Notes: generated from the letters alone by a model not told the origin. Counted from the first letter of the stretch, positions 1 to 5,376 are shown. The stretch: 5,452 bases of DNA from Prevotellaceae bacterium UBA5903 (GCA_002431845.1 DJEH01000055.1:4388-9839); one strand, 5' to 3'. A program made the numbers and translations.

Positions 1-51
1 CATAACCTTAACTAATGTTGAAAGATTATGTACCTTGTTATCAAAAAGAGA
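1..51 (-). other. Spacer after clpX, with possible start codon of next gene at the window edge
   Basis: These bases lie between the clpX stop codon and the window edge. Bases 1-3 read CAT, which is ATG on the minus strand, so a further co-directional gene could begin exactly here after a 48-bp gap. From memory of Bacteroidales gene order, recQ (a DNA helicase) often follows clpX. Only the start codon would be inside the window, so this is inference from synteny. No hairpin with a T-run is visible, so the transcript probably continues beyond clpX. Confidence 0.25.
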
Positions 52-1305
52 TTATGCAAGATTATTCTTCTTATTGATTTGCTGTTGAGCATATTCCTTT
101 GTTACAACGAATTTTCGTTTTTTTGTAGAGGGTATTTCAAACATGGCATCTGTCATGATAGTTTCTACAATAGAACGAAGACCACGTGCTCCTAACTTAA
201 ACTCAACCGCCTTATCAACAATAAAGTTAAGCGTATCTTCGTTGAATGTTAATTCAACTCCGTCCATCTTAAACAATTTGACATACTGCTTAATAATAGA
301 GTTTTTGGGTTCGGTAAGAATACGCGACAAAGCCTTTTTATTTAAAGGATTGAGGTAGGTAAGAACTGGCAGACGACCAATGATTTCGGGTATCAAACCA
401 AACGAGCGTAGGTCTTGTGGTTCGATATACTGCATAAGGTTCTTTGGGTCAATCTTCTTTACGTTTTGCACAGAATCAAAGCCCACTGTATGCGCATTAA
501 GTCGCTGAGCAATCTTCTTTTCAATTCCGTCGAATGCACCACCACAGATAAAAAGAATGTTGCGTGTGTCTACATGCACATAATCTTGGTCGGGATGTTT
601 ACGTCCTCCCTTGGGTGGTACATTAACCATTGTGCCTTCAAGCAGTTTAAGTAAGCTCTGCTGAACTCCTTCGCCGCTTACGTCGCGTGTGATCGAAGGA
701 TTATCAGCTTTGCGAGCAATCTTGTCTATCTCGTCGATAAACACAATACCACGTTCTGCCTTCTCAACATCGTAGTCGGCCACTTGCAGCAGACGCGAAA
801 GTATACTCTCAACATCTTCGCCCACATAGCCCGCTTGTGTAAATACAGTTGCATCTACGATAGTGAATGGTACGTTAAGCAAGCGAGCAATTGTTTTAGC
901 CAAAAGAGTCTTACCTGTACCCGTTGAGCCCACCATGATGATGTTTGACTTTTCAATTTCTACATCATCATTTTCGTCAGTTTTAGGTTGCGACAAACGT
1001 TTGTAGTGGTTGTAAACGGCCACGCTCATAAACTTCTTGGCGTCGTCCTGGCCAATGATATATTGGTCGAGATACTCTTTAATTTCCTTAGGCTTAGGCA
1101 CAGCTTTAAGGTCGATAGTTTCGATAGGTTTGCTATCTTTATGCTCTGCCTCGCTGGTAATCTCAGGGAAATATTGTTTTATTATGTCGTAGGCACTTAT
1201 CACGCAGTCAGAGCAGATATATCCGTTAGCTCCTTTTAATAGAGTAGGGACCTCTGACTCTGGGCGTCCGCAAAAGGTGCATACATGCTCTTTGTTGTTT
1301 GTCAT
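52..1305 (-). CDS. clpX: ATP-dependent Clp protease ATP-binding subunit ClpX
   Basis: ClpX is a cytoplasmic hexameric AAA+ unfoldase that recognises substrates such as ssrA-tagged proteins, unfolds them with ATP and threads them into ClpP. The 417 residues match the family length (E. coli 424). An N-terminal zinc-binding domain has Cys9, Cys12, Cys31 and Cys34. The AAA+ module follows: Walker A GSTGTGKT at 126-133, pore-1 loop GYVG at 159-162, Walker B IVFIDE at 187-192, RKH pore loop at 235-237, arginine finger Arg311 in GRLP, and sensor-2 GARGLR at 372-377. The ClpP-docking loop is VGF at 274-276, a variant of IGF. Ser127 replaces the usual proline of Walker A. The ATG lies 3 bp after the clpP stop, so the two are translationally coupled. 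No Shine-Dalgarno sequence is seen, as is normal in this phylum. The gene is complete and ends in TAA. Confidence 0.98.
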   Translation of the reverse strand: MTNNKEHVCTFCGRPESEVPTLLKGANGYICSDCVISAYDIIKQYFPEITSEAEHKDSKPIETIDLKAVPKPKEIKEYLDQYIIGQDDAKKFMSVAVYNHYKRLSQPKTDENDDVEIEKSNIIMVGSTGTGKTLLAKTIARLLNVPFTIVDATVFTQAGYVGEDVESILSRLLQVADYDVEKAERGIVFIDEIDKIARKADNPSITRDVSGEGVQQSLLKLLEGTMVNVPPKGGRKHPDQDYVHVDTRNILFICGGAFDGIEKKIAQRLNAHTVGFDSVQNVKKIDPKNLMQYIEPQDLRSFGLIPEIIGRLPVLTYLNPLNKKALSRILTEPKNSIIKQYVKLFKMDGVELTFNEDTLNFIVDKAVEFKLGARGLRSIVETIMTDAMFEIPSTKKRKFVVTKEYAQQQINKKNNLA

Positions 1306-1308
1306 ATA

Positions 1309-2028
1309 CTATTGTTCATTCTCAGCAGAAATGGTGTCTTCGGTTGAGGTAGTCTTTTTTTGTGGTTTGTATATTTGGTCTATCATGCCATATTCTTTAG
1401 CCTCGGCTGCTGTCATCCAATAATCGCGATCAGAGTCGGCCCACACTTTGTCGAAGTCGGTGTGTGAGTGGTCGGCAATGATGGTATAGAGTTCTTTCTT
1501 TAGCTTCTGTATTTCGCGAGCAGTAATCTCTATGTCTGAGGCTTGACCTTGTGCACCACCCATAGGTTGGTGAATCATCACTCTGCTATGAGGCAGAGCT
1601 TTGCGCTTGCCTTCTTGACCAGCCACGAGCAAAACGGCTGCCATCGAAGCTGCCATACCTGTGCAGATTGTAGACACTTCGCTTCGGATAAATTGCATGG
1701 TGTCGTAGATGCCTAAACCAGCATAAACTGAGCCACCAGGCGAGTTAAGGTAAATGGAGATGTCTTTGCCTGAGTCTACAGAGTCGAGATAGAGTAATTG
1801 AGCTTGAAGGGTGTTTGCTGTATAATCGTCGATTTGTGTGCCAAGAAAGATAACGCGGTCCATCATCAAACGCGAAAATACGTCCATCTGCGTCACGTTG
1901 AGTTGTCTTTCCTCCAATATATATGGGTTGAGGTATTGGTTCTGGCTTTTAATCACATCGTCGAGTACCATAGAGTTTATACCTGCGTTGGCACGAGCAA
2001 ATTTCTTAAAATCGGATGTAATATTCAT
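1309..2028 (-). CDS. clpP: ATP-dependent Clp protease proteolytic subunit ClpP
   Basis: ClpP is the serine peptidase that forms the tetradecameric barrel of ClpXP and degrades polypeptides fed in by ClpX. The catalytic triad is visible as Ser128 in GMAASMAA, His153 in MIHQPMGG and Asp202 in DSDRDYW. Each is 17 residues later than the E. coli precursor numbering (111, 136, 185), so the N-terminus is longer, as in other Bacteroidetes ClpPs that I recall with ILEERQLNVTQ before the core. The oxyanion-strand motif NSPGGSVYAG is at 95-104. The handle helix lies around 163-190. The 239 residues exceed the E. coli length because of this N-terminus and a polar C-terminal tail after about residue 220. 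The first ATG is preferred because the residues from 3 onward look native to the family; Met20 is a less likely start. The gene ends in TAG, 3 bp before clpX, and follows tig by 168 bp. Confidence 0.98.
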   Translation of the reverse strand: MNITSDFKKFARANAGINSMVLDDVIKSQNQYLNPYILEERQLNVTQMDVFSRLMMDRVIFLGTQIDDYTANTLQAQLLYLDSVDSGKDISIYLNSPGGSVYAGLGIYDTMQFIRSEVSTICTGMAASMAAVLLVAGQEGKRKALPHSRVMIHQPMGGAQGQASDIEITAREIQKLKKELYTIIADHSHTDFDKVWADSDRDYWMTAAEAKEYGMIDQIYKPQKKTTSTEDTISAENEQ

Positions 2029-2047
2029 ATTGTTCTAAATGTATAAA

Positions 2048-2153
2048 ATGTGCGAATATGCAATTACGCGCATACACCATCTATGTGTGTAAGCTGATGG
2101 AACGTTGGTTTGTATGGTTCAAACTCTATCCACGTTTTTGCATATTCGCACAT
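2048..2153. repeat. Three-way-junction-like inverted repeat between tig and clpP
   Basis: A perfect 16-bp inverted repeat (2048-2063 with 2138-2153, ATGTGCGAATATGCAA and its complement) closes a 74-nt interior. The interior contains an 11-bp stem, 2064-2074 with 2082-2092, whose loop is CACCATC. It also contains a second hairpin in which 2101-2105 pairs with 2132-2136 and 2107-2112 with 2120-2125. The first inner stem abuts the outer stem with no unpaired base. The second reaches base 2137, next to the other outer arm, so almost every base is accounted for. The 11-bp stem needs two G-U pairs on plus-strand RNA, which become A-C mismatches on the minus strand. On the minus strand the last arm is followed by TTTTATAC, a weak T-rich tail 19 bp before clpP. 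It could attenuate transcription, protect the tig mRNA end, be a MITE-like repeat, or encode a structured RNA. Its function is unknown. Confidence 0.75.
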
Positions 2154-2196
2154 CATATTTAAATGTGCATTTTATCTATAAGATAATACTGCGTTA

Positions 2197-3573
2197 TTAA
2201 GCCTCTTTTTCTTCGCTTTTTTCTTCAAACATCTTAGCAAAGTCTTCGGTCGAGATGCTCTTATTGTTGAGTTTAACAACCTTCTTCAAAGCTTCGGCCA
2301 ACTTCTGATCTACGCAACGATCTACCAATTGGTTTACTTGTTCTTGGTGCTTAAGCATCTCTTGTGCATAGTTCTCAAGATACTCGTCAGGAATGTTATT
2401 CATACCATATTGAGCAAATTGGAAACGAGCTGCTTGAACTGCTGCTGCTTTGATGTCTTTGTCGTTTATCTTAATCTTGTTAGCCTTAACAAGTTGTTCT
2501 TTGATAAGGTGCCACTTGAGTTCTTCGATGCTCTTAGCATAGTTATCCTCAACAAATTTTTCATCCTTATCCTTGTTGTTGGCCTTCATGATTTTCTTAA
2601 GGAGTTCATCGGGGAATTCGAGCTCACCAACCTTGTTCTCCATGTATGAGCGAACATCAAGGAGGAACTTGTAGTCGCTATCGTTAGTTTGTAGTTCTTG
2701 GATGCTCTCCTTGATTTTGTTACGAGCTTCTTCCTCGCTCTTAACCTCGTCTTTGCCAAATGCTTTATCAAAGAATTCTTGGTCGAGTGTGGCAGGAACG
2801 AAACGACTAATTTCGTTTACTTGGAAGCTGAAGTTGCCAGTGTGGTTCTTAACGTCTTCGCGTTCAACCTTGAAGAGCGACATAAGTTCTGCCTCGTTAG
2901 CATCGTATGCAGTAGTAGGGTTGAATGTTAATACGTCATTCTTCTTTGCAGCTTCAAAAATCTTCTTTTGGTCGTCGTTTTGGAAGTAAGCAGGCATTAA
3001 AGATGCTGTTTCAACTACGATACCACCTTCTTTAGGTTGTCCGTTTTCGTCAAGTTCAGCAAGCGTACCACGAAGGATGTCTTTTTCTTCGTAGCTTTCA
3101 ACGCTTTCGGGGTGACCAGCTTGTTGCTGAAGAGCACCGAGTTGCTTGCTAATCATGTCGTCGCTAACCTCAATGTCATAGTAGTCAATAGTATCTTCTT
3201 CGCTCAATTCAGCTTTGAACTTAGGAGCAATGGCGATATCAAAGATAAAGGTGAAGTCATCTTGCTTTTCGATGTCTTGTGGTTGTTGCTTATCGCTGCC
3301 GAGAGGCTCGCCGAGCATGTTAATCTTCTTGCTCTTTATATAATCAAAAAGGGTGTCTTGCAAGAGTTTGTTTACTTCTTCAGCCTTAACTTGTGTGCCG
3401 TACATCTTCTTTACCAACGATGCAGGTACGTGTCCAGGACGGAAACCAGGCATTTGTACTTTCTTGCCAAGATCCTTAAGAGATTTGTTTACATTTGCTT
3501 CATAATCAGCCTTTGCCATATTAATGGTTAATTCGCCACTAACCTTGCTGATTTTTTCAAACTGAATATCCAT
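2197..3573 (-). CDS. tig: Trigger factor, ribosome-associated chaperone
   Basis: Trigger factor binds the ribosome next to the exit tunnel (protein L23) and shields nascent chains in the cytoplasm. The 458 residues fit the family (E. coli 432). The N-terminal ribosome-binding domain (about 1-115) carries the signature GFRPGHVP at 43-50, equivalent to GFRKGKVP in E. coli. A middle region of about 150-250 occupies the place of the FKBP-type prolyl isomerase domain but lacks a recognisable FKBP active-site motif such as PGFE. The helical C-terminal chaperone arms run from about 260 to 440, and a charged tail ends in EEKSEEKEA. The start fits the family, because MDIQFEKISKVSGELTI aligns with the beginning of related proteins. 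It is the first gene of the tig-clpP-clpX cluster and is preceded by a candidate promoter at 3678-3685 and a hairpin leader. The C-terminal half is well formed, with no frameshift. Confidence 0.96.
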   Translation of the reverse strand: MDIQFEKISKVSGELTINMAKADYEANVNKSLKDLGKKVQMPGFRPGHVPASLVKKMYGTQVKAEEVNKLLQDTLFDYIKSKKINMLGEPLGSDKQQPQDIEKQDDFTFIFDIAIAPKFKAELSEEDTIDYYDIEVSDDMISKQLGALQQQAGHPESVESYEEKDILRGTLAELDENGQPKEGGIVVETASLMPAYFQNDDQKKIFEAAKKNDVLTFNPTTAYDANEAELMSLFKVEREDVKNHTGNFSFQVNEISRFVPATLDQEFFDKAFGKDEVKSEEEARNKIKESIQELQTNDSDYKFLLDVRSYMENKVGELEFPDELLKKIMKANNKDKDEKFVEDNYAKSIEELKWHLIKEQLVKANKIKINDKDIKAAAVQAARFQFAQYGMNNIPDEYLENYAQEMLKHQEQVNQLVDRCVDQKLAEALKKVVKLNNKSISTEDFAKMFEEKSEEKEA

Positions 3574-3616
3574 TTGTTGTTTTCGGTTTTATTATTTCGT
3601 TTTATAATACTTATTG

Positions 3617-3670
3617 TTATGCCTTTTGTTGGGGAATTCTTTGCTTCCCTAACATCAGCATAAGGCATAA
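3617..3670. promoter_or_regulatory. Hairpin in the tig leader
   Basis: An outer 9-bp perfect stem (TTATGCCTT at 3617-3625 with AAGGCATAA at 3662-3670) encloses a 10-bp stem (3627-3636 with 3645-3654) that contains one G-T pair. The two are separated by an asymmetric internal loop of 1 and 7 bases. It lies a few bases downstream of the candidate tig -7 box, so the tig mRNA would begin almost directly with this structure. That arrangement is consistent with a 5' stabilising stem or a regulatory leader. The G-T pair favours folding of plus-strand RNA; on the tig strand it becomes an A-C mismatch, leaving a still plausible stem. Confidence 0.6.
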
Positions 3671-3677
3671 GCGATGG

Positions 3678-3685
3678 CAAAATTA
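3678..3685 (-). promoter_or_regulatory. Candidate -7 box for the tig-clpP-clpX transcript
   Basis: On the minus strand these bases read TAATTTTG, an exact match to the Bacteroidetes -7 consensus TAnnTTTG. It is the only such match on this strand in the 723-bp region. Transcription would start near 3673 and give a leader of about 100 nt. No TTTG is found at the expected -33 distance, so the upstream element is weak or absent. Confidence 0.5.
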
Positions 3686-3805
3686 ATATTTTTCTTTGAT
3701 AAAGCGGTATTTGCAAGCAATCTTTTTGAATATGTGTGTACGTTTTTCTTCATGATAAGCTGAAATTTGCCGATGTTTATGGATAGAACCATTGAATAAT
3801 GGTGA

Positions 3806-3813
3806 TAGTTTTG
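3806..3813 (+). promoter_or_regulatory. Plus-strand -7-like box TAGTTTTG
   Basis: This is an exact TAnnTTTG match with no TTTG at a suitable upstream distance. Its own TTTG (3810-3813) could instead serve as the -33 element of the next box, at 3837-3844. On its own it is weak evidence for a promoter. Confidence 0.25.
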
Positions 3814-3844
3814 GGGGGCATAAACTGTGGTGTAAGTAGATTTG
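3810..3844 (+). promoter_or_regulatory. Candidate plus-strand promoter upstream of the palindrome
   Basis: A -33-type TTTG at 3810-3813 and a -7 box TAGATTTG at 3837-3844 are separated by 23 bp, close to the roughly 20 bp expected for Bacteroidetes promoters. Transcription would begin near 3850 and run through the 116-bp palindrome toward galE. There is no protein gene directly downstream, so it would drive either a long galE leader or a separate RNA. It is predicted by consensus only. Confidence 0.4.
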
Positions 3845-3873
3845 CATTGTTGTAATGTAAGCGAATAATGCAA
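3842..3873. repeat. Small inverted repeat TTGCATT/AATGCAA
   Basis: A 7-bp perfect inverted repeat (3842-3848 with 3867-3873) encloses an 18-nt loop. The sequence 3861-3878 closely resembles 2052-2068 in the tig-clpP gap. Its function is unknown; an arm of this length can arise by chance in A+T-rich DNA. Confidence 0.35.
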
Positions 3874-3897
3874 TTATGGTTTTTGATAGAAACGCAT

Positions 3898-3905
3898 TAT
3901 ATTTG
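3898..3905 (+). promoter_or_regulatory. Plus-strand -7-like box TATATTTG just before the palindrome
   Basis: This is an exact TAnnTTTG match. A start a few bases downstream, near 3910, would place the palindrome at the very 5' end of the RNA. The nearest upstream TTTG (3882-3885) is only 12 bp away, too close for a normal -33 element. The box sits in a segment (3892-3904) that is imperfectly repeated at 3915-3927, so it may be part of the repeat and not a promoter. Confidence 0.3.
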
Positions 3906-3914
3906 TATAAGGAT

Positions 3915-4030
3915 ACGCACTATAGTTTGCTCATTTCGGTCGAGATGAACATTCATTACGACCGAGATGAACATTCATTACGGTCGAGATGAACATTCAT
4001 TACGACCGAGATGAGCAAACTATAATGCGT
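3915..4030. repeat. 116-bp palindrome built from alternating 22-bp repeats
   Basis: The block is symmetric about 3972.5, with 58-bp arms. The outer 20 bp (3915-3934 with 4011-4030) match except for C3920 against A4025. Inside, CGGTCG and CGACCG, which are reverse complements, alternate every 22 bp at 3937, 3959, 3981 and 4003, separated by AG, then ATGAACATTCAT, then TA. Across each arm only six positions fail to pair, and four more are G-T pairs that would be G-U in plus-strand RNA. It is both a tandem repeat and a long hairpin. It could be a non-autonomous palindromic repeat, a multi-site operator, or the body of a structured RNA. No transposase gene is nearby. Confidence 0.9.
3937..4014. 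repeat. 22-bp tandem repeat, three full units and one partial
   Basis: The full units are 3937-3958, 3959-3980 and 3981-4002; the partial unit is 4003-4014. They are identical apart from bases 3-4, which alternate between GT and AC (CGGTCG, CGACCG, CGGTCG, CGACCG). Each full unit carries the near-palindrome ATGAACATTCAT. The strict alternation makes the array self-complementary as a whole, which ordinary slippage of one unit would not produce. Confidence 0.9.
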
Positions 4031-4040
4031 TCTTAACGCA
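4026..4040. repeat. Short hairpin TGCGTT-CTT-AACGCA overlapping the palindrome's right arm
   Basis: A 6-bp perfect stem with a 3-nt loop shares bases 4026-4030 with the right end of the large palindrome. The two structures are therefore mutually exclusive at this end. Bases 4021-4031 can also pair with 3891-3901, giving a third alternative. No T-run follows, so it is not a terminator. Confidence 0.4.
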
Positions 4041-4054
4041 ACTATGCAGCCTAT

Positions 4055-4070
4055 GTTATGCCACCATAAC
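4055..4070. repeat. Short hairpin GTTATG-CCAC-CATAAC
   Basis: A 6-bp perfect stem with a 4-nt loop is followed on the plus strand by TATAATTCTTATTAT, which is T-rich but has no continuous T-run. It could be a weak 3' end for an RNA starting upstream, or an operator-like site. It is too short and A+T-rich for a firm call. Confidence 0.3.
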
Positions 4071-4094
4071 TATAATTCTTATTATACTTATCAC

Positions 4095-4102
4095 TAATTT
4101 TG
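4095..4102 (+). promoter_or_regulatory. Plus-strand -7-like box TAATTTTG upstream of galE
   Basis: This is an exact TAnnTTTG match about 195 bp before the galE start codon, with no TTTG at the -33 position. If active, it would be a secondary galE promoter with a long leader. It is identical in sequence to the candidate tig box on the other strand. Confidence 0.25.
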
Positions 4103-4236
4103 CGTAAAAAGAAGAATGCAGCGTATACCGTAAATAAAATTAACTACGAGACGAAAAAACATCAATATTTATTGGGTCAATTACCTTTTCAAAGTGAATA
4201 CATATTTATATGCGCATTTTGTTTCATTTTATTTTA

Positions 4237-4263
4237 TTTGTTCACAAAGAAAACGTAACTTTG
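4237..4263 (+). promoter_or_regulatory. Candidate galE promoter
   Basis: The -7 box TAACTTTG (4256-4263) matches TAnnTTTG exactly, and a -33-type TTTG is at 4237-4240. The 15-bp spacing is a few bases shorter than usual. Transcription would start around 4268 and leave a short A-rich leader of about 30 nt without a Shine-Dalgarno sequence, typical for the phylum. A 12-bp palindrome, CATATTTATATG (4201-4212), lies upstream and might be an operator, but that is speculative. Confidence 0.65.
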
Positions 4264-4296
4264 CAGCGTTAAAACTTATAAATAAAAAGAATAATC

Positions 4297-5337
4297 ATGA
4301 AAAAAACCATCTTGGTTACAGGCGGTACTGGTTTTATCGGTTCGCACACAACGGTAGAGTTGCAAAATGCAGGCTACGATGTAGTGATTGTAGATAACTT
4401 GTCAAACTCTAAGGCAGAAGTAGTTGATGGTATTGAAAAGATAACAGGCATTCGTCCTGCTTTTGAACAAGTTGATTGCTGCGATTTGGAAGCTTTGGAA
4501 AATGTATTCAAAAAGCATCCTGCCATATCAGGTATTATTCATTTTGCTGCATCAAAGGCTGTTGGCGAAAGTGTTCAACTTCCTTTGAAATACTATGAAA
4601 ACAATCTCTTGTCGCTTATCAACTTGCTGAAGTTGATGCCTAAGTACGACGTTAAGGGCATTATCTTCTCGTCTTCTTGCACAGTTTATGGTCAGCCCGA
4701 CCCCGAGAACCTCCCTGTTACAGAAGAAGCTCCTATCAAGAAGGCCGAAAGTCCTTATGGCAACACTAAGCAGATTAACGAAGAGATTATTCAGGATTAT
4801 GTGCATAGTGGAGCAAAGATTAGCGCTATTATCTTGCGTTACTTCAACCCAATAGGTTCGCACCCAACTGGTATTATCGGCGAAATGCCTAATGGCGTTC
4901 CTGCAAACCTCATCCCTTACTTAACTCAAACAGCAATGGGCATTCGTCCTTGCCTCAAGGTGTTTGGCGATGACTACGATACTCCCGATGGTTCGTGCAT
5001 CCGCGACTACATTTATGTACTCGACCTTGCTAAAGCACACGTTGCTGCAATGGCTCGCATTGTAGAGGACAAGAACACTGACCCCGTAGAAATCTACAAC
5101 ATCGGTACAGGCCATGGTGTGAGCGTGTTGGAACTCATCCACACATTCGAAAAGTGCACTGGCGTTAAATTGAACTACGAGATTGCACCACGTCGTGAAG
5201 GTGATATCGAAAAGGTATGGGGCAATGTAGACAAGGCTAATAAAGTGCTTGGTTGGAAGGCTGTTCATACTCTTGAAGAGGCTTTGTCTTCTGCATGGAA
5301 TTGGCAACAAAAGCTCCGTGAGCGTGGCATTATGTAA
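4297..5337 (+). CDS. galE: UDP-glucose 4-epimerase
   Basis: GalE is a cytoplasmic, NAD-dependent short-chain dehydrogenase/reductase that interconverts UDP-glucose and UDP-galactose for galactose use and for surface glycans. The 346 residues fit the family (E. coli 338). The N-terminal Rossmann fold carries TGGTGFIGSH, with the glycine motif at 9-15. Asp33 and Asn34 follow the second strand, where the NAD ribose binds. The catalytic residues are Ser127 in SSSCTVYG, Tyr154 and Lys158 in SPYGNTK. LRYFNPIGSHP (180-190), RDYIYVLDLAKAH (236-248) and APRREGD (297-303) are typical substrate-domain motifs. The residue corresponding to E. coli Tyr299 is Val307. The ATG starts the family-typical MKKTILVTGG and is preceded by a promoter. 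The gene stands alone between a divergent tig cluster and its own terminator, with no other gal gene present. Confidence 0.97.
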   Translation: MKKTILVTGGTGFIGSHTTVELQNAGYDVVIVDNLSNSKAEVVDGIEKITGIRPAFEQVDCCDLEALENVFKKHPAISGIIHFAASKAVGESVQLPLKYYENNLLSLINLLKLMPKYDVKGIIFSSSCTVYGQPDPENLPVTEEAPIKKAESPYGNTKQINEEIIQDYVHSGAKISAIILRYFNPIGSHPTGIIGEMPNGVPANLIPYLTQTAMGIRPCLKVFGDDYDTPDGSCIRDYIYVLDLAKAHVAAMARIVEDKNTDPVEIYNIGTGHGVSVLELIHTFEKCTGVKLNYEIAPRREGDIEKVWGNVDKANKVLGWKAVHTLEEALSSAWNWQQKLRERGIM

Positions 5338-5376
5338 TTAACCTTCTAAGAGGTATAGTTACAAGAGAAATATAAG

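Larger units (their letters stand above)
3574..4296. other. Long divergent intergenic region between tig and galE
   Basis: This 723-bp stretch separates the tig start (minus) from the galE start (plus). It is A+T-rich and holds no open frame that I believe codes for protein. It contains one TAnnTTTG box on the minus strand and five on the plus strand, a tig leader hairpin, a 116-bp palindrome and several short hairpins, each listed separately. Between 4071 and 4194 I see nothing beyond A+T-rich sequence and one weak promoter box. The amount of symmetric structure is more than two simple promoters need. Confidence 0.85.

Noticed and set aside
2075..2100. H-type pseudoknot between loop CCATC and GATGG
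   Set aside because: The bases are complementary, but the 3-nt linker (2093-2095) is too short to span the 11-bp stem unless part of it opens, so it is mentioned only as a possible contact.
2048..2153. Hammerhead ribozyme, suggested by CTGATG at 2094-2099 in a three-stem fold
   Set aside because: The required GAAA after the second stem is absent, CTGATG is followed by G and not A, and it is not directly next to the first stem.
3037..3531. 164-codon open frame on the plus strand inside tig
   Set aside because: It is fully antisense to a well-supported tig gene, its product has no recognisable motif, and it has no promoter or family-like features.
3788..3803. 6-bp hairpin ACCATT-GAAT-AATGGT
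   Set aside because: It is short, A+T-rich and lacks a T-run, so chance is sufficient explanation.
3655..3873. 72-codon minus-strand frame in the intergenic region
   Set aside because: It overlaps the tig promoter and leader hairpin, has low-complexity composition and resembles no family.
3937..4014. CRISPR array
   Set aside because: The 22-bp units are contiguous with no variable spacers, and there are no cas genes.
4044..4097. 17-codon plus-strand frame rich in His, Tyr and Asn
   Set aside because: A frame this short is common by chance in A+T-rich DNA, and no ribosome-binding or conservation evidence is available.
4194..4397. 67-codon plus-strand frame running into galE
   Set aside because: It covers the galE promoter and the galE start in another frame, so it is a shadow of the real gene.
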